Assembly (NCBI GenBank): GCA_905182885.1
Contig: CAJJCW010000001.1
Coordinates: 124,001-188,000, forward strand
DNA length: 64,000 nucleotides
Source: SAR86 cluster bacterium SAR86B
GTDB lineage: Bacteria > Pseudomonadota > Gammaproteobacteria > Magnimaribacterales > D2472
Direction of reading: 5' to 3'
The stretch's first letter is position 1, and the number at the start of each line of letters is the position of its first letter. Under the pieces are notes generated by a model. The model did no database searches and was not told the origin of the DNA. It was given only the letters and a program-made list of their open reading frames with translations. This document shows, in pieces, positions 31,709 through 43,317 of the stretch. Both the position numbers and the translations under genes were made by a program.

Positions 31709-32823
31709 AGTAGAGAAATTCTATTCGCAGTTTCAAGATAACCCTCACCCATTAAAAGTTTCCTAATATAGTTTTTATCATCTTTTTTTGATGAGTCATG
31801 TTCAAGTGACTTAGCTTCAAGAAATATTCTATCTGCTGTACATTCATTTTGCAGAAGTTCTGGATATCTTCTGTTATTAAGAAGTAGGTTTGGAAGGCCA
31901 ATATGCTTAACTTTTAACATTCGCGAGATTATAGAAAAATTTAAAGCACTTGTTTTATAGCAAATAATTGGATCGGCTCCCAAGACAGCTGCTTCAAGAG
32001 AGGCTGTACCAGATGTTACTACTGAATATTCTGAAATTGACAGGAATTCCCTAGAGCAATTAGATTCAACAACTATAGGAAGATTGCTTTCTTGAAGGTA
32101 TGAATCAATTAAGTTTTTTAAATCCCTGTCTGCAGCAGGAATAAGATAAGTAAAATTATTAGATTCCTGATTATGTTTTTTAATAAATTCTATATAAGTA
32201 GGTAACATTTTTTTAATTTCAGATTCTCTACTTCCAGGAAGGATAGATATAAACCTCGTATCATTTCTTAAATTAAATTTTGATTTAACATCAAGAACAT
32301 CTGCATTCATAATTTTAGAAAAAGGGTGGCCTAAATGAATGCTGTTCAAACCCCTCTCTTTGTAAAAATTATCTTCAAAATTAAATAAGCAGGCTGTAAA
32401 GTCTATATATTTTTTAATTGATTTAATCCTGCCCTGCCTCCACCCCCAAACAGAAGGGCTAACAATTTGTATATTTTTAGATATTTTTTTATTCTTAAGA
32501 GCCTTATGAATTCCTATATTAAAATCAGGTGAATCAATCCCTATGAAGTAATCTATGTCTTCATGAGCAAACTTTCTAATTAAATTTTTTCTTAGCTTTG
32601 TTAGCTCTCTTAGATTTAATAATGGCTCAATGAGGCCCATTATGTGAAGTTTTTTAAAATCAAATTCTGAATTGAGCCCTTGATTTATCATTTCCGGACC
32701 ACCAACTCCAAAAAGTTGGACATTGTAATTTATTTTTAAAGCTTCGATAATACCTGAACCAAGCCTATCGCCAGAGTATTCTCCCGCAACTACTCCTACT
32801 CTAAGAGTTGGTTTACTAGGCAC
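31705..32823 (-). CDS. lpxB: Lipid-A-disaccharide synthase
   Basis: VGVVAGEYSGDRLGSGII, FIGIDSPDFNIGIHKALK, VSPSVWGWRQGRIKSIKKYID. Confidence 0.96.
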   Translation of the reverse strand: MPSKPTLRVGVVAGEYSGDRLGSGIIEALKINYNVQLFGVGGPEMINQGLNSEFDFKKLHIMGLIEPLLNLRELTKLRKNLIRKFAHEDIDYFIGIDSPDFNIGIHKALKNKKISKNIQIVSPSVWGWRQGRIKSIKKYIDFTACLFNFEDNFYKERGLNSIHLGHPFSKIMNADVLDVKSKFNLRNDTRFISILPGSRESEIKKMLPTYIEFIKKHNQESNNFTYLIPAADRDLKNLIDSYLQESNLPIVVESNCSREFLSISEYSVVTSGTASLEAAVLGADPIICYKTSALNFSIISRMLKVKHIGLPNLLLNNRRYPELLQNECTADRIFLEAKSLEHDSSKKDDKNYIRKLLMGEGYLETANRISLL

Positions 32824-33603
32824 TTATCTTAGGATTCCTCTTTTAGAAGCTTTTATAGATTCAATAAAGACATTAAGACAAGGGTCGTCTGTTTCACTCA
32901 ACATAGTATTTAGCTTAGTTAGGGCATCGTCTAATTTCAAATCTCGTCTGTAAACAACTCTATAAGCTTTTTTTATTAAGGCTATTGATTCATCGGGTAT
33001 ATCGTTTCTAGACATTCCAATAGAATTTAAACCAACAACTCTTGCCGGATTAGAGGCAACTTTGATATAGGCTGGAATATCCATTGTTATAGAAGCATTC
33101 ATTCCAGCAAAGGAATGGTCGCCTAACTTACAGAATTGATGGACTGTTGAAAGGGCTCCTATTACTACAGAGCTACCCACTTCGACATGACCAGCTAATC
33201 CTGCATTATTAGCAAAGACATTATTACTTCCAACAATGCAGTCGTGTGCAATATGAACATAAGCCATAAAAAGATTATCATGCCCTATCTTGGTAACACC
33301 TTTATCCTGAATAGTCCCTCTATGAATGGTAACGCCTTCTCTAAAAATATTATTGTTTCCAATAATTAGCCTAGTATCTTCTCCATTAAATTTCTTATCA
33401 GGGGTGTCTTCGCCAATGGTTGAAAATTGATAGATAGTATTATTTTCTCCTATTGTCGTTGGTCCTTTTAGAACAATATGGCTTAATAGTGACGTTCCCT
33501 GTTGTATTTCGACATCTCTACCAATAATACAAAATGGTCCGATATTTACGGAAGGATCAATTTTTGCAGATTCATGAATAATAGAGGATGGGTGGATATT
33601 CAC
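32824..33603 (-). CDS. lpxA: Acyl-ACP:UDP-GlcNAc O-acyltransferase
   Basis: IHPSSIIHESAKIDPSVNIGPFCIIG hexapeptide repeats; NNVFANNAGLAGHVEVG. Confidence 0.97.
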   Translation of the reverse strand: MNIHPSSIIHESAKIDPSVNIGPFCIIGRDVEIQQGTSLLSHIVLKGPTTIGENNTIYQFSTIGEDTPDKKFNGEDTRLIIGNNNIFREGVTIHRGTIQDKGVTKIGHDNLFMAYVHIAHDCIVGSNNVFANNAGLAGHVEVGSSVVIGALSTVHQFCKLGDHSFAGMNASITMDIPAYIKVASNPARVVGLNSIGMSRNDIPDESIALIKKAYRVVYRRDLKLDDALTKLNTMLSETDDPCLNVFIESIKASKRGILR

Positions 33604-34052
33604 TAAACCTTCCTGTCAGCACATAAAATAGTTGCAGAGCAAGCTAGCTCCCCATCAACCTCAGCTCTACAAGCAAATTTCCAGATACCTCTTTTTTCAT
33701 TGAGCACTTCACTATAAAGATGAATTACGTCCTCTGGGCCAACTCGCTTTTTAAACCTTGCCTTGTCAATACCAGCAAAAACATAAATAGAACCCTCTTC
33801 TGGTGTCTTATTCATACTCTTAAAACCCAAAATACCTGAAGCTTGAGCCATGGTCTCTAATAAAATAACTCCTGGCATAATAGGATTTCCAGGAAAGTGT
33901 CCTCTAAAATAATCCTCGTCTGGACTATTGTTTTTTATGCAGTGAATTTTTTTACCCAGATCAATACTTACAACCTCATCTATAAATAAGAAAGGTTCTC
34001 TGTGAGGAAGGAGATTGGTAATTGCGTCTACAGTTCTAGTATCTAACATCAC
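33603..34052 (-). CDS. fabZ: 3-hydroxyacyl-ACP dehydratase FabZ
   Basis: LLPHREPFLFIDEV, FRGHFPGNPIMPGVILLETMAQASGIL. Confidence 0.97.
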   Translation of the reverse strand: MMLDTRTVDAITNLLPHREPFLFIDEVVSIDLGKKIHCIKNNSPDEDYFRGHFPGNPIMPGVILLETMAQASGILGFKSMNKTPEEGSIYVFAGIDKARFKKRVGPEDVIHLYSEVLNEKRGIWKFACRAEVDGELACSATILCADRKV

Positions 34053-34987
34053 TAAATCCTTTTTTTAATAAAGATTGATGACTTTGCCCAATCTTGCTGC
34101 TTTTGAGCTGGCATTATACCAATATAATTGCCAGCCTCTTTGATAGTTTTAGTAATTAAAGTATGAGCTCCTATTATTACATCATCACAAATAGAAAGGT
34201 GTCCCAGGACACCTGAAAGCCCTCCCATTTGAAAGTTTTTACCAATAACTGCAGAACCAGCGATTGCACAACAAGCTGCAATTGCAGAATTCTTTCCGAG
34301 TATTACATTATGTGCAATATGGACTTGGTTATCTAACTTAACGCCATCGTGTATTTCAGTATTACCTAGAGCCCCTCTATCAATAGTGCAGCCTGCACCA
34401 ATCTCAACATTTGAGCCAATAATTAACTTTCCAATTTGTTCAATCTTTACATAACCGTCTTTCGAGGGAGCATAGCCAAAGCCATCAGAGCCAAGAACTG
34501 AGCCATGTTGAATTATTGAATTTTTACCAAGATATACATCCCTAACAAGAGAACAATTTGCTCTAATGACTACATTGTCTTCAATGTCACATCCTGGACC
34601 AATATAAACATTTGCACCAATAGAAACATTATTTCCAATAATAGCTTCATTTGAAATTACAGCAGTGGGATGAATGCTATGTGTATCTAGCTCAAAAGAA
34701 GGCTCTTTGAAAAGAACGCTTAGTTTTGCATAAACTATGTAAGGGTCTTCTGATTTCAGATAATTTAATTCAGTATCTAAATTAAAGTTAGCGTGAACCA
34801 CTACAGCTCTAGCTTTTGTAGTTTTTAAAAATTTAGTATATTTACTATTAGCAAGGAATGTAATAGAGGTATCTGAGGAGTTTTCTAATGTAGCTAAATT
34901 ATCGACGACAGCTGAACTGTCGCCAATAACTAAAGAGTTTGTAAGATTTGCTAGCTCGGCTAGTGTAAAACTTTTCTTTTCAGCCAC
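34052..34987 (-). CDS. lpxD: UDP-3-O-acylglucosamine N-acyltransferase
   Basis: SITFLANSKYTKFLKTTKARAVVV, GSDGFGYAPSKDGYVKIEQIGKLIIG, hexapeptide repeats. Confidence 0.96.
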   Translation of the reverse strand: MAEKKSFTLAELANLTNSLVIGDSSAVVDNLATLENSSDTSITFLANSKYTKFLKTTKARAVVVHANFNLDTELNYLKSEDPYIVYAKLSVLFKEPSFELDTHSIHPTAVISNEAIIGNNVSIGANVYIGPGCDIEDNVVIRANCSLVRDVYLGKNSIIQHGSVLGSDGFGYAPSKDGYVKIEQIGKLIIGSNVEIGAGCTIDRGALGNTEIHDGVKLDNQVHIAHNVILGKNSAIAACCAIAGSAVIGKNFQMGGLSGVLGHLSICDDVIIGAHTLITKTIKEAGNYIGIMPAQKQQDWAKSSIFIKKRI

Positions 34988-35523
34988 TACTCAGACTGAG
35001 TATTAGCCTCTGAAGCTGCAACATCTAACATTGATGTAACATCGTCAGTCAGATCAAGAGCAGGATCACTAAATAAAAGGCTATCATTTTTTTGAAGCAA
35101 TACTTTAATTTGTTTTGCTTGAATTAGTTCGCCTATAATTTTTTGCATAGCTGCTCCAGTTGAAGCGAAAACCGCTTGAGCTGTTTCTTCTTGAGCTTGT
35201 TGTATTTTTCCAGCTAGAAATTCTAGATCTTTACCTTTATCTTGAATATCTTTTTGCATTTGAGCAATCTCTTGTTGGGATAAAGTCTCGCCATCTTTTT
35301 GAAGTTTCTCAGCGATAGCCTGTCTTTCTGCTTGAATAGATTGAGCTTCTTCTAAGTTTGAAGAATAATCTGCACTTTCTTCCAATGCCTTAAAGGCATC
35401 TGAAGCGGCCTGTGTAGTTAAGACAGCTGTTCTCATGTCTATTACCGCAATACCTTCTGCTGCAAATACTGGTGCTGAAGCAAACAAAAATGCTATCAAG
35501 TAAAATTTAAATACGTTTTTCAT
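34987..35523 (-). CDS. skp: OmpH/Skp family periplasmic chaperone
   Basis: Signal peptide, AEGIAVIDMRTAVLTTQAA, coiled coil; between bamA and lpxD. Confidence 0.88.
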   Translation of the reverse strand: MKNVFKFYLIAFLFASAPVFAAEGIAVIDMRTAVLTTQAASDAFKALEESADYSSNLEEAQSIQAERQAIAEKLQKDGETLSQQEIAQMQKDIQDKGKDLEFLAGKIQQAQEETAQAVFASTGAAMQKIIGELIQAKQIKVLLQKNDSLLFSDPALDLTDDVTSMLDVAASEANTQSE

Positions 35524-35559
35524 AATTTCCCCTTATTGGTGATGTTTATTTTATATTAA

Positions 35560-37974
35560 TTAGAATACATTTCCTACAGTGAATTGGAATTCTTCCGTTC
35601 TCTTCAAATTGACCAGCATTAGTAGGTTTTGAGATTGCAAAACTCATAGGACCAAATCCTGTAATCCAGGTCACACCTACGCCATATGAGTATCTTAAAT
35701 CCTCTATAGCTGGCTTATAACAGTTGATTTGATATTCTTTGCAGTTATCAGAAAAAACATTTCCAAAATCAAAAAAGAATGCAGATCTCATTGATCTTTG
35801 GTCTTCAATAAATGGAAGTCTAAATATTAGCTGGAGGCTTCCTTCAATTTTAATGTTTCCACCAATAGGATTTCTTTGAGTATTTGAATTAGCATATGGA
35901 TTATAATAAGGATAATCAGCGATTCCATCAGCATCAGTGTCTATAAGATTTGGACATGTTCCGTCTGAATAATTAAACTCATAACAAGGTGCTTCAGTAC
36001 TTCTAGGGCCTAGTGTATTTGATTCAAAACCTCTTAAAGATCTTGGGCCTCCGGCGTAAAAATTTTGAAAGAAAGGAGTTTCTTTCGTATCACCAAAAGA
36101 AGATAAATATCCAATCTCTCCAGAAAAACCAAATACTAAATTTTGAGATAGAGGTTGATAATACTTTTGTCTAATATTTAATCTATAGTAATTTATATCA
36201 CTACCGGGCAGTGTTGAGGATAGACTAATGCGCTTGAGGCTCCATCTGTTGGAAAAGTACCTCTATTAAGAGTAACTCTTTGCCAAGAAGTCTGAGCTGT
36301 TAAAGTTTCAAATATATTACCCTCAGAGTTAGTAAAATCCCATATCTCCCTTGCAGGACTGCTTCCAATATCAATATCCGTTTTATCATAAGTTAGACTT
36401 AATCCGACTCTGTTATATCTGAAACAGGATAACCAAACTGAGCTCCAATTCCCGCAGAGTTAGTTAGATAGTTAGCAACATTAAACTCTCCATAATCTGT
36501 TTCTCTAAAATATAAGTTATAGCCAAGACTGACTCCGTCTTTTGTTGCGTAAGGATCTTGGAAGGACAGATTATAGCTTTTAGTATAAACATTTTGATTA
36601 ATGCCTATTCCAACAGTATTGCCGGTACCCAAAAAATTTTGCTCCTGAAGATTAAAGCCAAGCATAAGACCAAAGTCACTATAACCAACGTTACCACCTA
36701 TAGATCCAGTTGTTTCCTCGTCAACATTAAATGTAATATCTACTTGATCATCAGTTCCTGGAACAGGAGTAGTTTCAACTGATACCTCTTTAAAGTAGCC
36801 CAATCTTTCTAATCTTATCTTTGAATTTTCAATGCTAGCGTCATTTGTCCAGGCACCCTCATACTGTCGCATCTCTCTTCTTAGGACATAGTCCTGAGTA
36901 ATTTCATTACCTGTAAATAATATTTTTCTTGTGTAGGTTCTAGCTCCAGGATCAATACTAAAAGGTTAATTTAACGTCCTCGGAGTCATCATCTATTTCA
37001 GGCTCACCGCTAACTTCAGCAAATGCATAACCTTGATTGCCTAGAATACTTATAAAATATTCTTCGATAGCTGTAATTTGAGCTTGTGAATAAGTCTGAT
37101 CTTTCAATGAATTAGTTATATCTTCATAAGCCTCCTTTTCAAAAGGTATATCGCCAATAACTTCTACATCTTTAATATTATATTTTTCGCCCTCAACAAC
37201 ATTAAAGGTTATATATATTGATTTTTTATCCCTTGATAGGCTTATTTGCGATGACTCTAATGAAAATTTAATATATCCCCTATCACGATAAAATGATTCT
37301 AAGGACTCTATATCACCCTTAAGCTTTTCTCTTGAGTAGGCATCATCATTAGATAGGAATGAAAAAAATGCGCCCTCAGATAACTCAAATCCCTTTAGAA
37401 GGTCTTCATTAGAAAATATCTCATTTCCAATAATATTAATTTTTTTTATTTTTGCGCTTTTGCCTTCATCAACCTCAATCTTGACTTCAATTCTATTTCT
37501 TGGTTTCTTGATCTCTTCTATCTCAACGTCAGCTCCATACCTTCCATTTGATGCATAAGACCTTATTAGCTCAGATTTAACTTTTTCCAATGTAGATCTT
37601 TTGTATACTTCGCCTTCTTTTATACCAACGCCGTTCAAACTTTCCATGAGCTGCTCAGTTTTTAGGGCTTTGTTACCAGAAATATCAATAGCTGATATTG
37701 AAGGTCTTTCTGTAACTGTTATTATTAAAGTATTGCCATCTTTTCCAATTTGGACATCGTTAAACTGCTCAGTTGCAAAAAGAGACCTAGTAATATCAGA
37801 TGATTTTCTCGTATTAATCTTATCGCCAACACTTATAGGAATAACATTAAAAATACTTCCTGTTGAGACTCTTTGAAGGCCTATTATCCTAATATCTCCA
37901 ACTAAAAATTCCTCAAATGCAAATAGTTGAGATGTTAATAAGAAGCTTAGTAAATAAAATTTAAATGTTTTCAA
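35560..37974 (-). pseudogene. bamA: Outer membrane protein assembly factor BamA, interrupted by at least four single-base indels (probable consensus errors)
   Basis: POTRA repeats from 37974 (FLVGDIRIIGLQRVSTGSIFNVIPI). Frame continues after indel correction near 36960, 36413, 36229 and 35595, ending ...GQFEENEEFQFTVGNVF*, a typical BamA C-terminus with stop at 35560-35562. Confidence 0.9.
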
Positions 37975-37982
37975 TTAAGTTC

Positions 37983-39342
37983 CTAAAAAAATCTTGATAC
38001 GTCATTAAAAATGGCAAATATCATCAATGCGCCGACCATAACTGCCCCACCGGTATAAATAATATTTTCTGTTTTTTCTGATAAAGGTTTTCCTCTAACT
38101 GCCTCTATACCGAGAAGTGTTAGCTGGCCTCCATCTAGAACAGGAATAGGTAGTAAATTTAGAACACCTAGACTAATACTAAGAAGAGCCATTAGATACA
38201 TGAATGGGAGAAGCCCTGCTTGCGCTGTATTTCCAGCCATTTGAGCTATACCTATAGGTCCACTAAGATTCTCAGCGCCCATATTACCGGTCAGCATTTT
38301 TCCAATAAATTGGAGCGTCTTAATACTCAGATTGTATGTCTCATAAACACCTTTTGAAAAGGCTTGTAAAAATGATCTTTTTGTACCAAATGATACTCCC
38401 AATACCCCAATCTCATCTCCTGAGTCATTGACAAGAGATCCTATACTTACAGGTAAATCAATTACATTATTATTTCTTAAAACTTTTATAGAAACATCTC
38501 TATTTGGCATGGATGATATAGATTCTCTTATATCACTTGCATAGTCTATTCTTGAACTGCCTATGCTCAAGACAACATCATTAGCCTCAATCTTTGCAAG
38601 ACTAGCAGGACCGCCTGACACCGTTTGACCAATTATTGGTTTCATTTTGTAATCTATAGCCAGAGCCCAAATAAGCCAATGGCTTGGTTTGTGATTCTGA
38701 CGTTGGAAGAAAGTCTTCAACATAAATATTAACATTAACAATTTCATTGATATCTAGTCTCTTAATACCTAAATCTATATAGCCTGTTAATCCGGCGAGT
38801 GAAAGTAATTCTAAATTTAAATCTTTTGATTCATTTACATTTACAGAATTTATAGATGAGATTCTATCGCCAGGAAGAATAAATTGGTCAGAAGATTTAA
38901 GGACTATTGAGCTACCAACTTCTTTAATTACAGGAACTGTTTGAGGGTCCGGAGTATTTAAAAAGATTATAGAAAAAATAAAAATTGATAGAAGAAAGTT
39001 TGCCAATGGCCCAGCTATCATTATTGATGCTCTTTGCCATTTTGGTCTAGAGTCAAAGGTATTCTTTATCTGTGCTTCTGTTAATTGCTCTCTGACCTCT
39101 GGCTCTAATTCAATCAACCTATCAGTAATCATTGAAACATATCCACCTAAGGGTAAAAGAGATAAGGCAATTTCAGTCCCGTGCTTATCTAATCTTTTAT
39201 AAATAACCGGTCCCATTCCTAGAGAAAACCTCTGGACGTGGACTTTACACATTCTTGCAACTATGAAATGACCGTACTCATGAATAGTAACTAGAACGCC
39301 TAAGAGGACTAAAAAGGATGCTATGTATATTAGTGCTGTCAT
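37983..39342 (-). pseudogene. rseP: Site-2 intramembrane zinc protease RseP, split by one frameshift near 38666
   Basis: N-terminal ORF has HEYGH metalloprotease motif and GMGPVIYKRLDKHGTEIALSLLPLGGYV; second ORF has PDZ (GGPASLAKIEANDVVLSIG) and LLPIPVLDGGQ; the two overlap in different frames. Confidence 0.9.
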
Positions 39343-39349
39343 AATTATT

Positions 39350-40504
39350 TTAAGTGAAGGATTTTACCACCTTCTCTGCCTCCCTGCGTGATTGATTGTC
39401 TATTTCGTAGATTGCCTCTATGCTTAAATTATTAGACAAAGGCATCAAGTCAAAAGTTCTATAAATAACATCATAAATTTGGCTAAACTTTATCTTATCT
39501 TCTAGAAAGCTCGCTACTGCGATTTCGTTTGCAGCATTGAAGACAGTTCCAGAAGAGCCTCCAGAATTACATATCTCTCTAGCTATATTAACTACATGAG
39601 CTCTATCTTCAGGGAAGTCTTGGAATGAAAGATTTAGCGAAGAAAAGTCTATTTCTAAGAAGCTAATAGGCAATCTATTTGTTCCAGAAAGTGCGTGAGA
39701 TATTGGAACTCTCATGTCAGGGTTACTCATCTGACATATGCTAGACCCATCAATATAAGTAACAATTGAATGAACTATACTCTGGGGGTGAACAACTAAC
39801 TTAAAGAACTTTTCATTTAAATCAAAAAGGTATTTAGCCTCAATAAGCTCAAGACATTTATTAACAAGTGTTGCTGAATCTATTGATATCTTTGATCCCA
39901 TTTCCCAGTTAGGATGTTTCAGTGCTTGTTCCTTAGTTACCATTCCAAGTTCATCTAGAGACTTATTAACAAAAGGCCCTCCAGATGCAGTAATAATAAT
40001 TTTGGAAACATCTTCTTTAGCCTTCTCTCCAACTAAACATTGAAAAATTGCATTATGTTCACTATCTATGGGTATTACGTTAGTATTGAATTCTTTGGCC
40101 AACGGTAAAATTATATCCCCAGCAACAACTATGCTTTCTTTGTTTGCAAGAAGTATAGTTTTTCCAGTTTTAGCAGCCATTAGGGTTGTCTCAAGACCTG
40201 AAAACCCAGATATGGCTGAGATAATTACATCTACTAAAGGGTCATTTAATAAATTATGAAGCTCATCTTTTCCGGATAGAATTTCTGTCTTAGGATTAAC
40301 TTTTTCAATTAGCTTATTTTGATAATTAGAATTTTCTAAATAAGCATAATCAGGTAAAAATTTATTAGCGATGTCTGAGGCTTTGTCGATATTTGAATTA
40401 AATGCCATCCCATAAAGATTTAAACTGTCTGGATTTTGAGAAATAACATCAAGCGCACTATCACCAATGCTTCCTGTTGCCCCAAGTAAGAGTATATTTT
40501 TCAT
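39350..40504 (-). CDS. dxr: 1-deoxy-D-xylulose 5-phosphate reductoisomerase
   Basis: LLGATGSIGDSALDVI, ANKESIVVAG, PIDSEHNAIFQCL. Confidence 0.97.
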   Translation of the reverse strand: MKNILLLGATGSIGDSALDVISQNPDSLNLYGMAFNSNIDKASDIANKFLPDYAYLENSNYQNKLIEKVNPKTEILSGKDELHNLLNDPLVDVIISAISGFSGLETTLMAAKTGKTILLANKESIVVAGDIILPLAKEFNTNVIPIDSEHNAIFQCLVGEKAKEDVSKIIITASGGPFVNKSLDELGMVTKEQALKHPNWEMGSKISIDSATLVNKCLELIEAKYLFDLNEKFFKLVVHPQSIVHSIVTYIDGSSICQMSNPDMRVPISHALSGTNRLPISFLEIDFSSLNLSFQDFPEDRAHVVNIAREICNSGGSSGTVFNAANEIAVASFLEDKIKFSQIYDVIYRTFDLMPLSNNLSIEAIYEIDNQSRREAEKVVKSFT

Positions 40505-41322
40505 TAGGCAAAATAGTTGATTAAGACAACAAGGATGGGCATAGAAGGGAGATGTGAATCTATTCTATCCAAAATACCTCCGTGACCTGGGAGGATTGAT
40601 CCTGTATCTTTAACCCCGCTTTGTCTTTTAAGGAAGCTAAAAAAGTAATCCCCGGCAAAGGAAAAAAAAGATCCAATAATCAACAAAGGAATAATAATCC
40701 AGTTGAGATTTAATAGAAAAGATAGAAATACTCCAAATAATCCTGCTCCAATTACTCCTCCAATAAAGCCTTCAACTGTTTTATTTGGGCTAATATTTTT
40801 CAACAAAGGTGTTTTTCCTAAGGCAGAGCCAATCAAATAAGCCGAGCTATCGGAGATAGCTGAATTAAAAACAATAATTAAAAAAAGATAGAAATTAGAT
40901 ACTGATAAAAAACTATCATGGTTTACAAGAAAAATTGAGCTAGCTAAGAATCCTAAAGGGAGTAATGATCTTAGAAGTGTGTTGTTAAAAGAAATATTTT
41001 TGAATTTATCTAACTTATTCAAAATTAAGCAGGTACTAAAAAAGACCCACAGCATAGAAATACCTAAAGTATAAAGAAATAAAAATTTAGATGAAAATGC
41101 TAGAAAGAGAGCTAAAAATATAAGAATTGAAATAACGTCCAAGGTGAAGCTTTTGTCTTGAGAGTTGGCTCTCCATTCCGAAATTGCAAGAATGGTTATG
41201 GCAATAATGGCTGCATAGAAAAAATATAAATTTTCTAAATAAATTAAAATGACTAGAGGCATGATTATGCCCAATCCAGTTAATGATCTAGTTATAAATT
41301 TTGATTTAAACTCTTTTTCCAA
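40504..41322 (-). CDS. cdsA: Phosphatidate cytidylyltransferase
   Basis: C-terminal SPNKTVEGFIGGVIGA and KRQSGVKDTGSILPGHGGILDRIDS. Confidence 0.96.
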   Translation of the reverse strand: MEKEFKSKFITRSLTGLGIIMPLVILIYLENLYFFYAAIIAITILAISEWRANSQDKSFTLDVISILIFLALFLAFSSKFLFLYTLGISMLWVFFSTCLILNKLDKFKNISFNNTLLRSLLPLGFLASSIFLVNHDSFLSVSNFYLFLIIVFNSAISDSSAYLIGSALGKTPLLKNISPNKTVEGFIGGVIGAGLFGVFLSFLLNLNWIIIPLLIIGSFFSFAGDYFFSFLKRQSGVKDTGSILPGHGGILDRIDSHLPSMPILVVLINYFA

Positions 41323-42034
41323 ACCTTCTACTCACTTTTTTGAAATTTGCTATACATTTAATAAAATCTTCTTTTGAAAAATCTGGCCAGTACTTATCAA
41401 CAAATAATATTTCTGAATAAGCAACTTGATATAAAAGGAAGTTACTTATTCTTCTATCGCCTCCAGTTCTGATTAATAAATCAACATTGCTTACTGGAGA
41501 GCAAGAGTATTCATTTACAAGATCTTCATTTATATCTGATAGTTGAATTTTTCCTTGCTGGACTCTGGATGAAATTTCTTTTGTTAAGTCTACAATATCC
41601 TGCCTGCCTCCATAACCAAGAGCAACATTTAATTGTAATGACGGATTTTCTGAGAAAGTAGCATTTTCAGCTTCTTTAATTTTTTTTATTATCTTTTCTC
41701 CGAAGTCATCTGTATGACCAAAGAACTTTAGCTTAACTTTTTGCTCTGTAAGTTCAGGTACTTGGTCTTCAATGGCCTTGAGTACTAATTGTTTTATTGC
41801 CTCTATCTCAGGCTTTGGTCGAGACCAATTCTCAGAACTAAATGCATATAGTGTTAATGAATCAATATTTTGCCTTATAGATTCCTCAACTATAGCCCTA
41901 ACAACCTCAACTCCTTGCTTGTGACCCTTACTAACATTCAAAGAGTTAGCGATAGCCCACCGACCATTACCATCCATAATAATTGCAATATTTTTAGGAG
42001 TTTTTTGAGAGATTTTTTTGATTATGTTAGCCAT
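41306..42034 (-). CDS. uppS: Undecaprenyl diphosphate synthase
   Basis: PKNIAIIMDGNGRWA, LYAFSSENWSRP, LLIRTGGDRRISNFLLYQVAYSE. Confidence 0.97.
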   Translation of the reverse strand: MANIIKKISQKTPKNIAIIMDGNGRWAIANSLNVSKGHKQGVEVVRAIVEESIRQNIDSLTLYAFSSENWSRPKPEIEAIKQLVLKAIEDQVPELTEQKVKLKFFGHTDDFGEKIIKKIKEAENATFSENPSLQLNVALGYGGRQDIVDLTKEISSRVQQGKIQLSDINEDLVNEYSCSPVSNVDLLIRTGGDRRISNFLLYQVAYSEILFVDKYWPDFSKEDFIKCIANFKKVSRRFGKRV

Positions 42035-42044
42035 GATTGGCTAT

Positions 42045-42599
42045 CTAAATTTCTAATAAGTCAGATTCTTTATTTTTCAGCTCTAAATCTACAAGACCTA
42101 TAAATTTATTAGTTTCTTTTTGAATAAGGTCTTCTAGGCGCTTAAGATCATCTTCAGAAATATCTCCAGCTGACTGGCTTTCTTTAGCTTCTTGATTAGC
42201 ATCTCTTCTTCCATTTCTAATAGAAACCCTTGCATTTTCAGCTTCAGATCTAGCTTGCTTGATATAATCCTGTCTTGTCTCTTCCGTTAAAGTAGGCATC
42301 GTAACTCTTATTAGGTCTGATGAGGTGCTAGGATTTAGACCTAGATTTGCATTCATAATGGCTTTTTCTATTTCAGGTATTAAGCTTTTATCCCATGGCG
42401 AGATGACTAATGATCTACCCTCTTCAACATTAATATTTGCCGCTTGGTTTAAAGCTGTCAAGTTACCGTAGTAGTCAATTTTTACATCATCCAGTAAAGA
42501 TGGATTAGCTCTACCTGTTCTAATTTTATTGAACGCTTGATGAAGTGATGAAAGTGATTTATCCATTCTCTCGGAAGTCTTGTTGATTAAATCATTCAT
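42045..42599 (-). CDS. frr: Ribosome recycling factor
   Basis: FNKIRTGRANPSLLDDVKIDYYG, ISPWDKSLIPEIEKAI. Confidence 0.97.
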   Translation of the reverse strand: MNDLINKTSERMDKSLSSLHQAFNKIRTGRANPSLLDDVKIDYYGNLTALNQAANINVEEGRSLVISPWDKSLIPEIEKAIMNANLGLNPSTSSDLIRVTMPTLTEETRQDYIKQARSEAENARVSIRNGRRDANQEAKESQSAGDISEDDLKRLEDLIQKETNKFIGLVDLELKNKESDLLEI

Positions 42600-42600
42600 A

Positions 42601-43314
42601 TTATGATATTAACGTACCTATTTTCTCACCGCAAACTATATCTTTCAAAGCATTTGGAGTATTAACATTAAAAACTCTAATTGGTAGATGATGGTCTCTT
42701 GCGAGTGTCAGCGCAGTAGCATCCATTACCTTTAAATTTTTTGATATAGCTTCATCAAACGATAATTCTGGATAAAATTTTGCATTTTTGTTTATTTCAG
42801 GATCTGCATCGAAAACGCCATCGACTCTTGTTGCTTTAAGCATTAGTTCAGATTGAGTCTCAATTGCTCGAAGGCACCCAGCTGTATCTGTTGTAAAGAA
42901 TGGGTTACCTGTTCCTGCTGTAAAAATAACAACATACCCATCACTTAGAAGTTGAATCGCAAGTCTTCTATCATAATGCTCGACCAATCCACCCATAGGG
43001 ATAGCAGACATTACTCTAGTTTTAATACCAGCTCTTTCTAAAGAATCTCTTAAGGCAATACCATTCATAACTGTTGCAAGCATGCCCATATGGTCGCCTG
43101 CGACTCTGTCCATACCAGCTTTGCTTAATTTCTCGCCTCTAAAAAGATTCCCCCCGCCAATAACTATACCTATTTGAGCGCCGAGCTCTGTGCAAGACCC
43201 AACTGAAGAGGCCATGCTATCTAGAATTTTAGGATCTATGCCGTGCTCGTCATCACCAGCAACAGACTCTCCGCTAAATTTTACGAGGATTCTTTTGTGT
43301 GAAAGTGTAGACAT
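42601..43314 (-). CDS. pyrH: UMP kinase
   Basis: [43 protein letters not shown]. Confidence 0.97.
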   Translation of the reverse strand: MSTLSHKRILVKFSGESVAGDDEHGIDPKILDSMASSVGSCTELGAQIGIVIGGGNLFRGEKLSKAGMDRVAGDHMGMLATVMNGIALRDSLERAGIKTRVMSAIPMGGLVEHYDRRLAIQLLSDGYVVIFTAGTGNPFFTTDTAGCLRAIETQSELMLKATRVDGVFDADPEINKNAKFYPELSFDEAISKNLKVMDATALTLARDHHLPIRVFNVNTPNALKDIVCGEKIGTLIS

Positions 43315-43317
43315 GAA

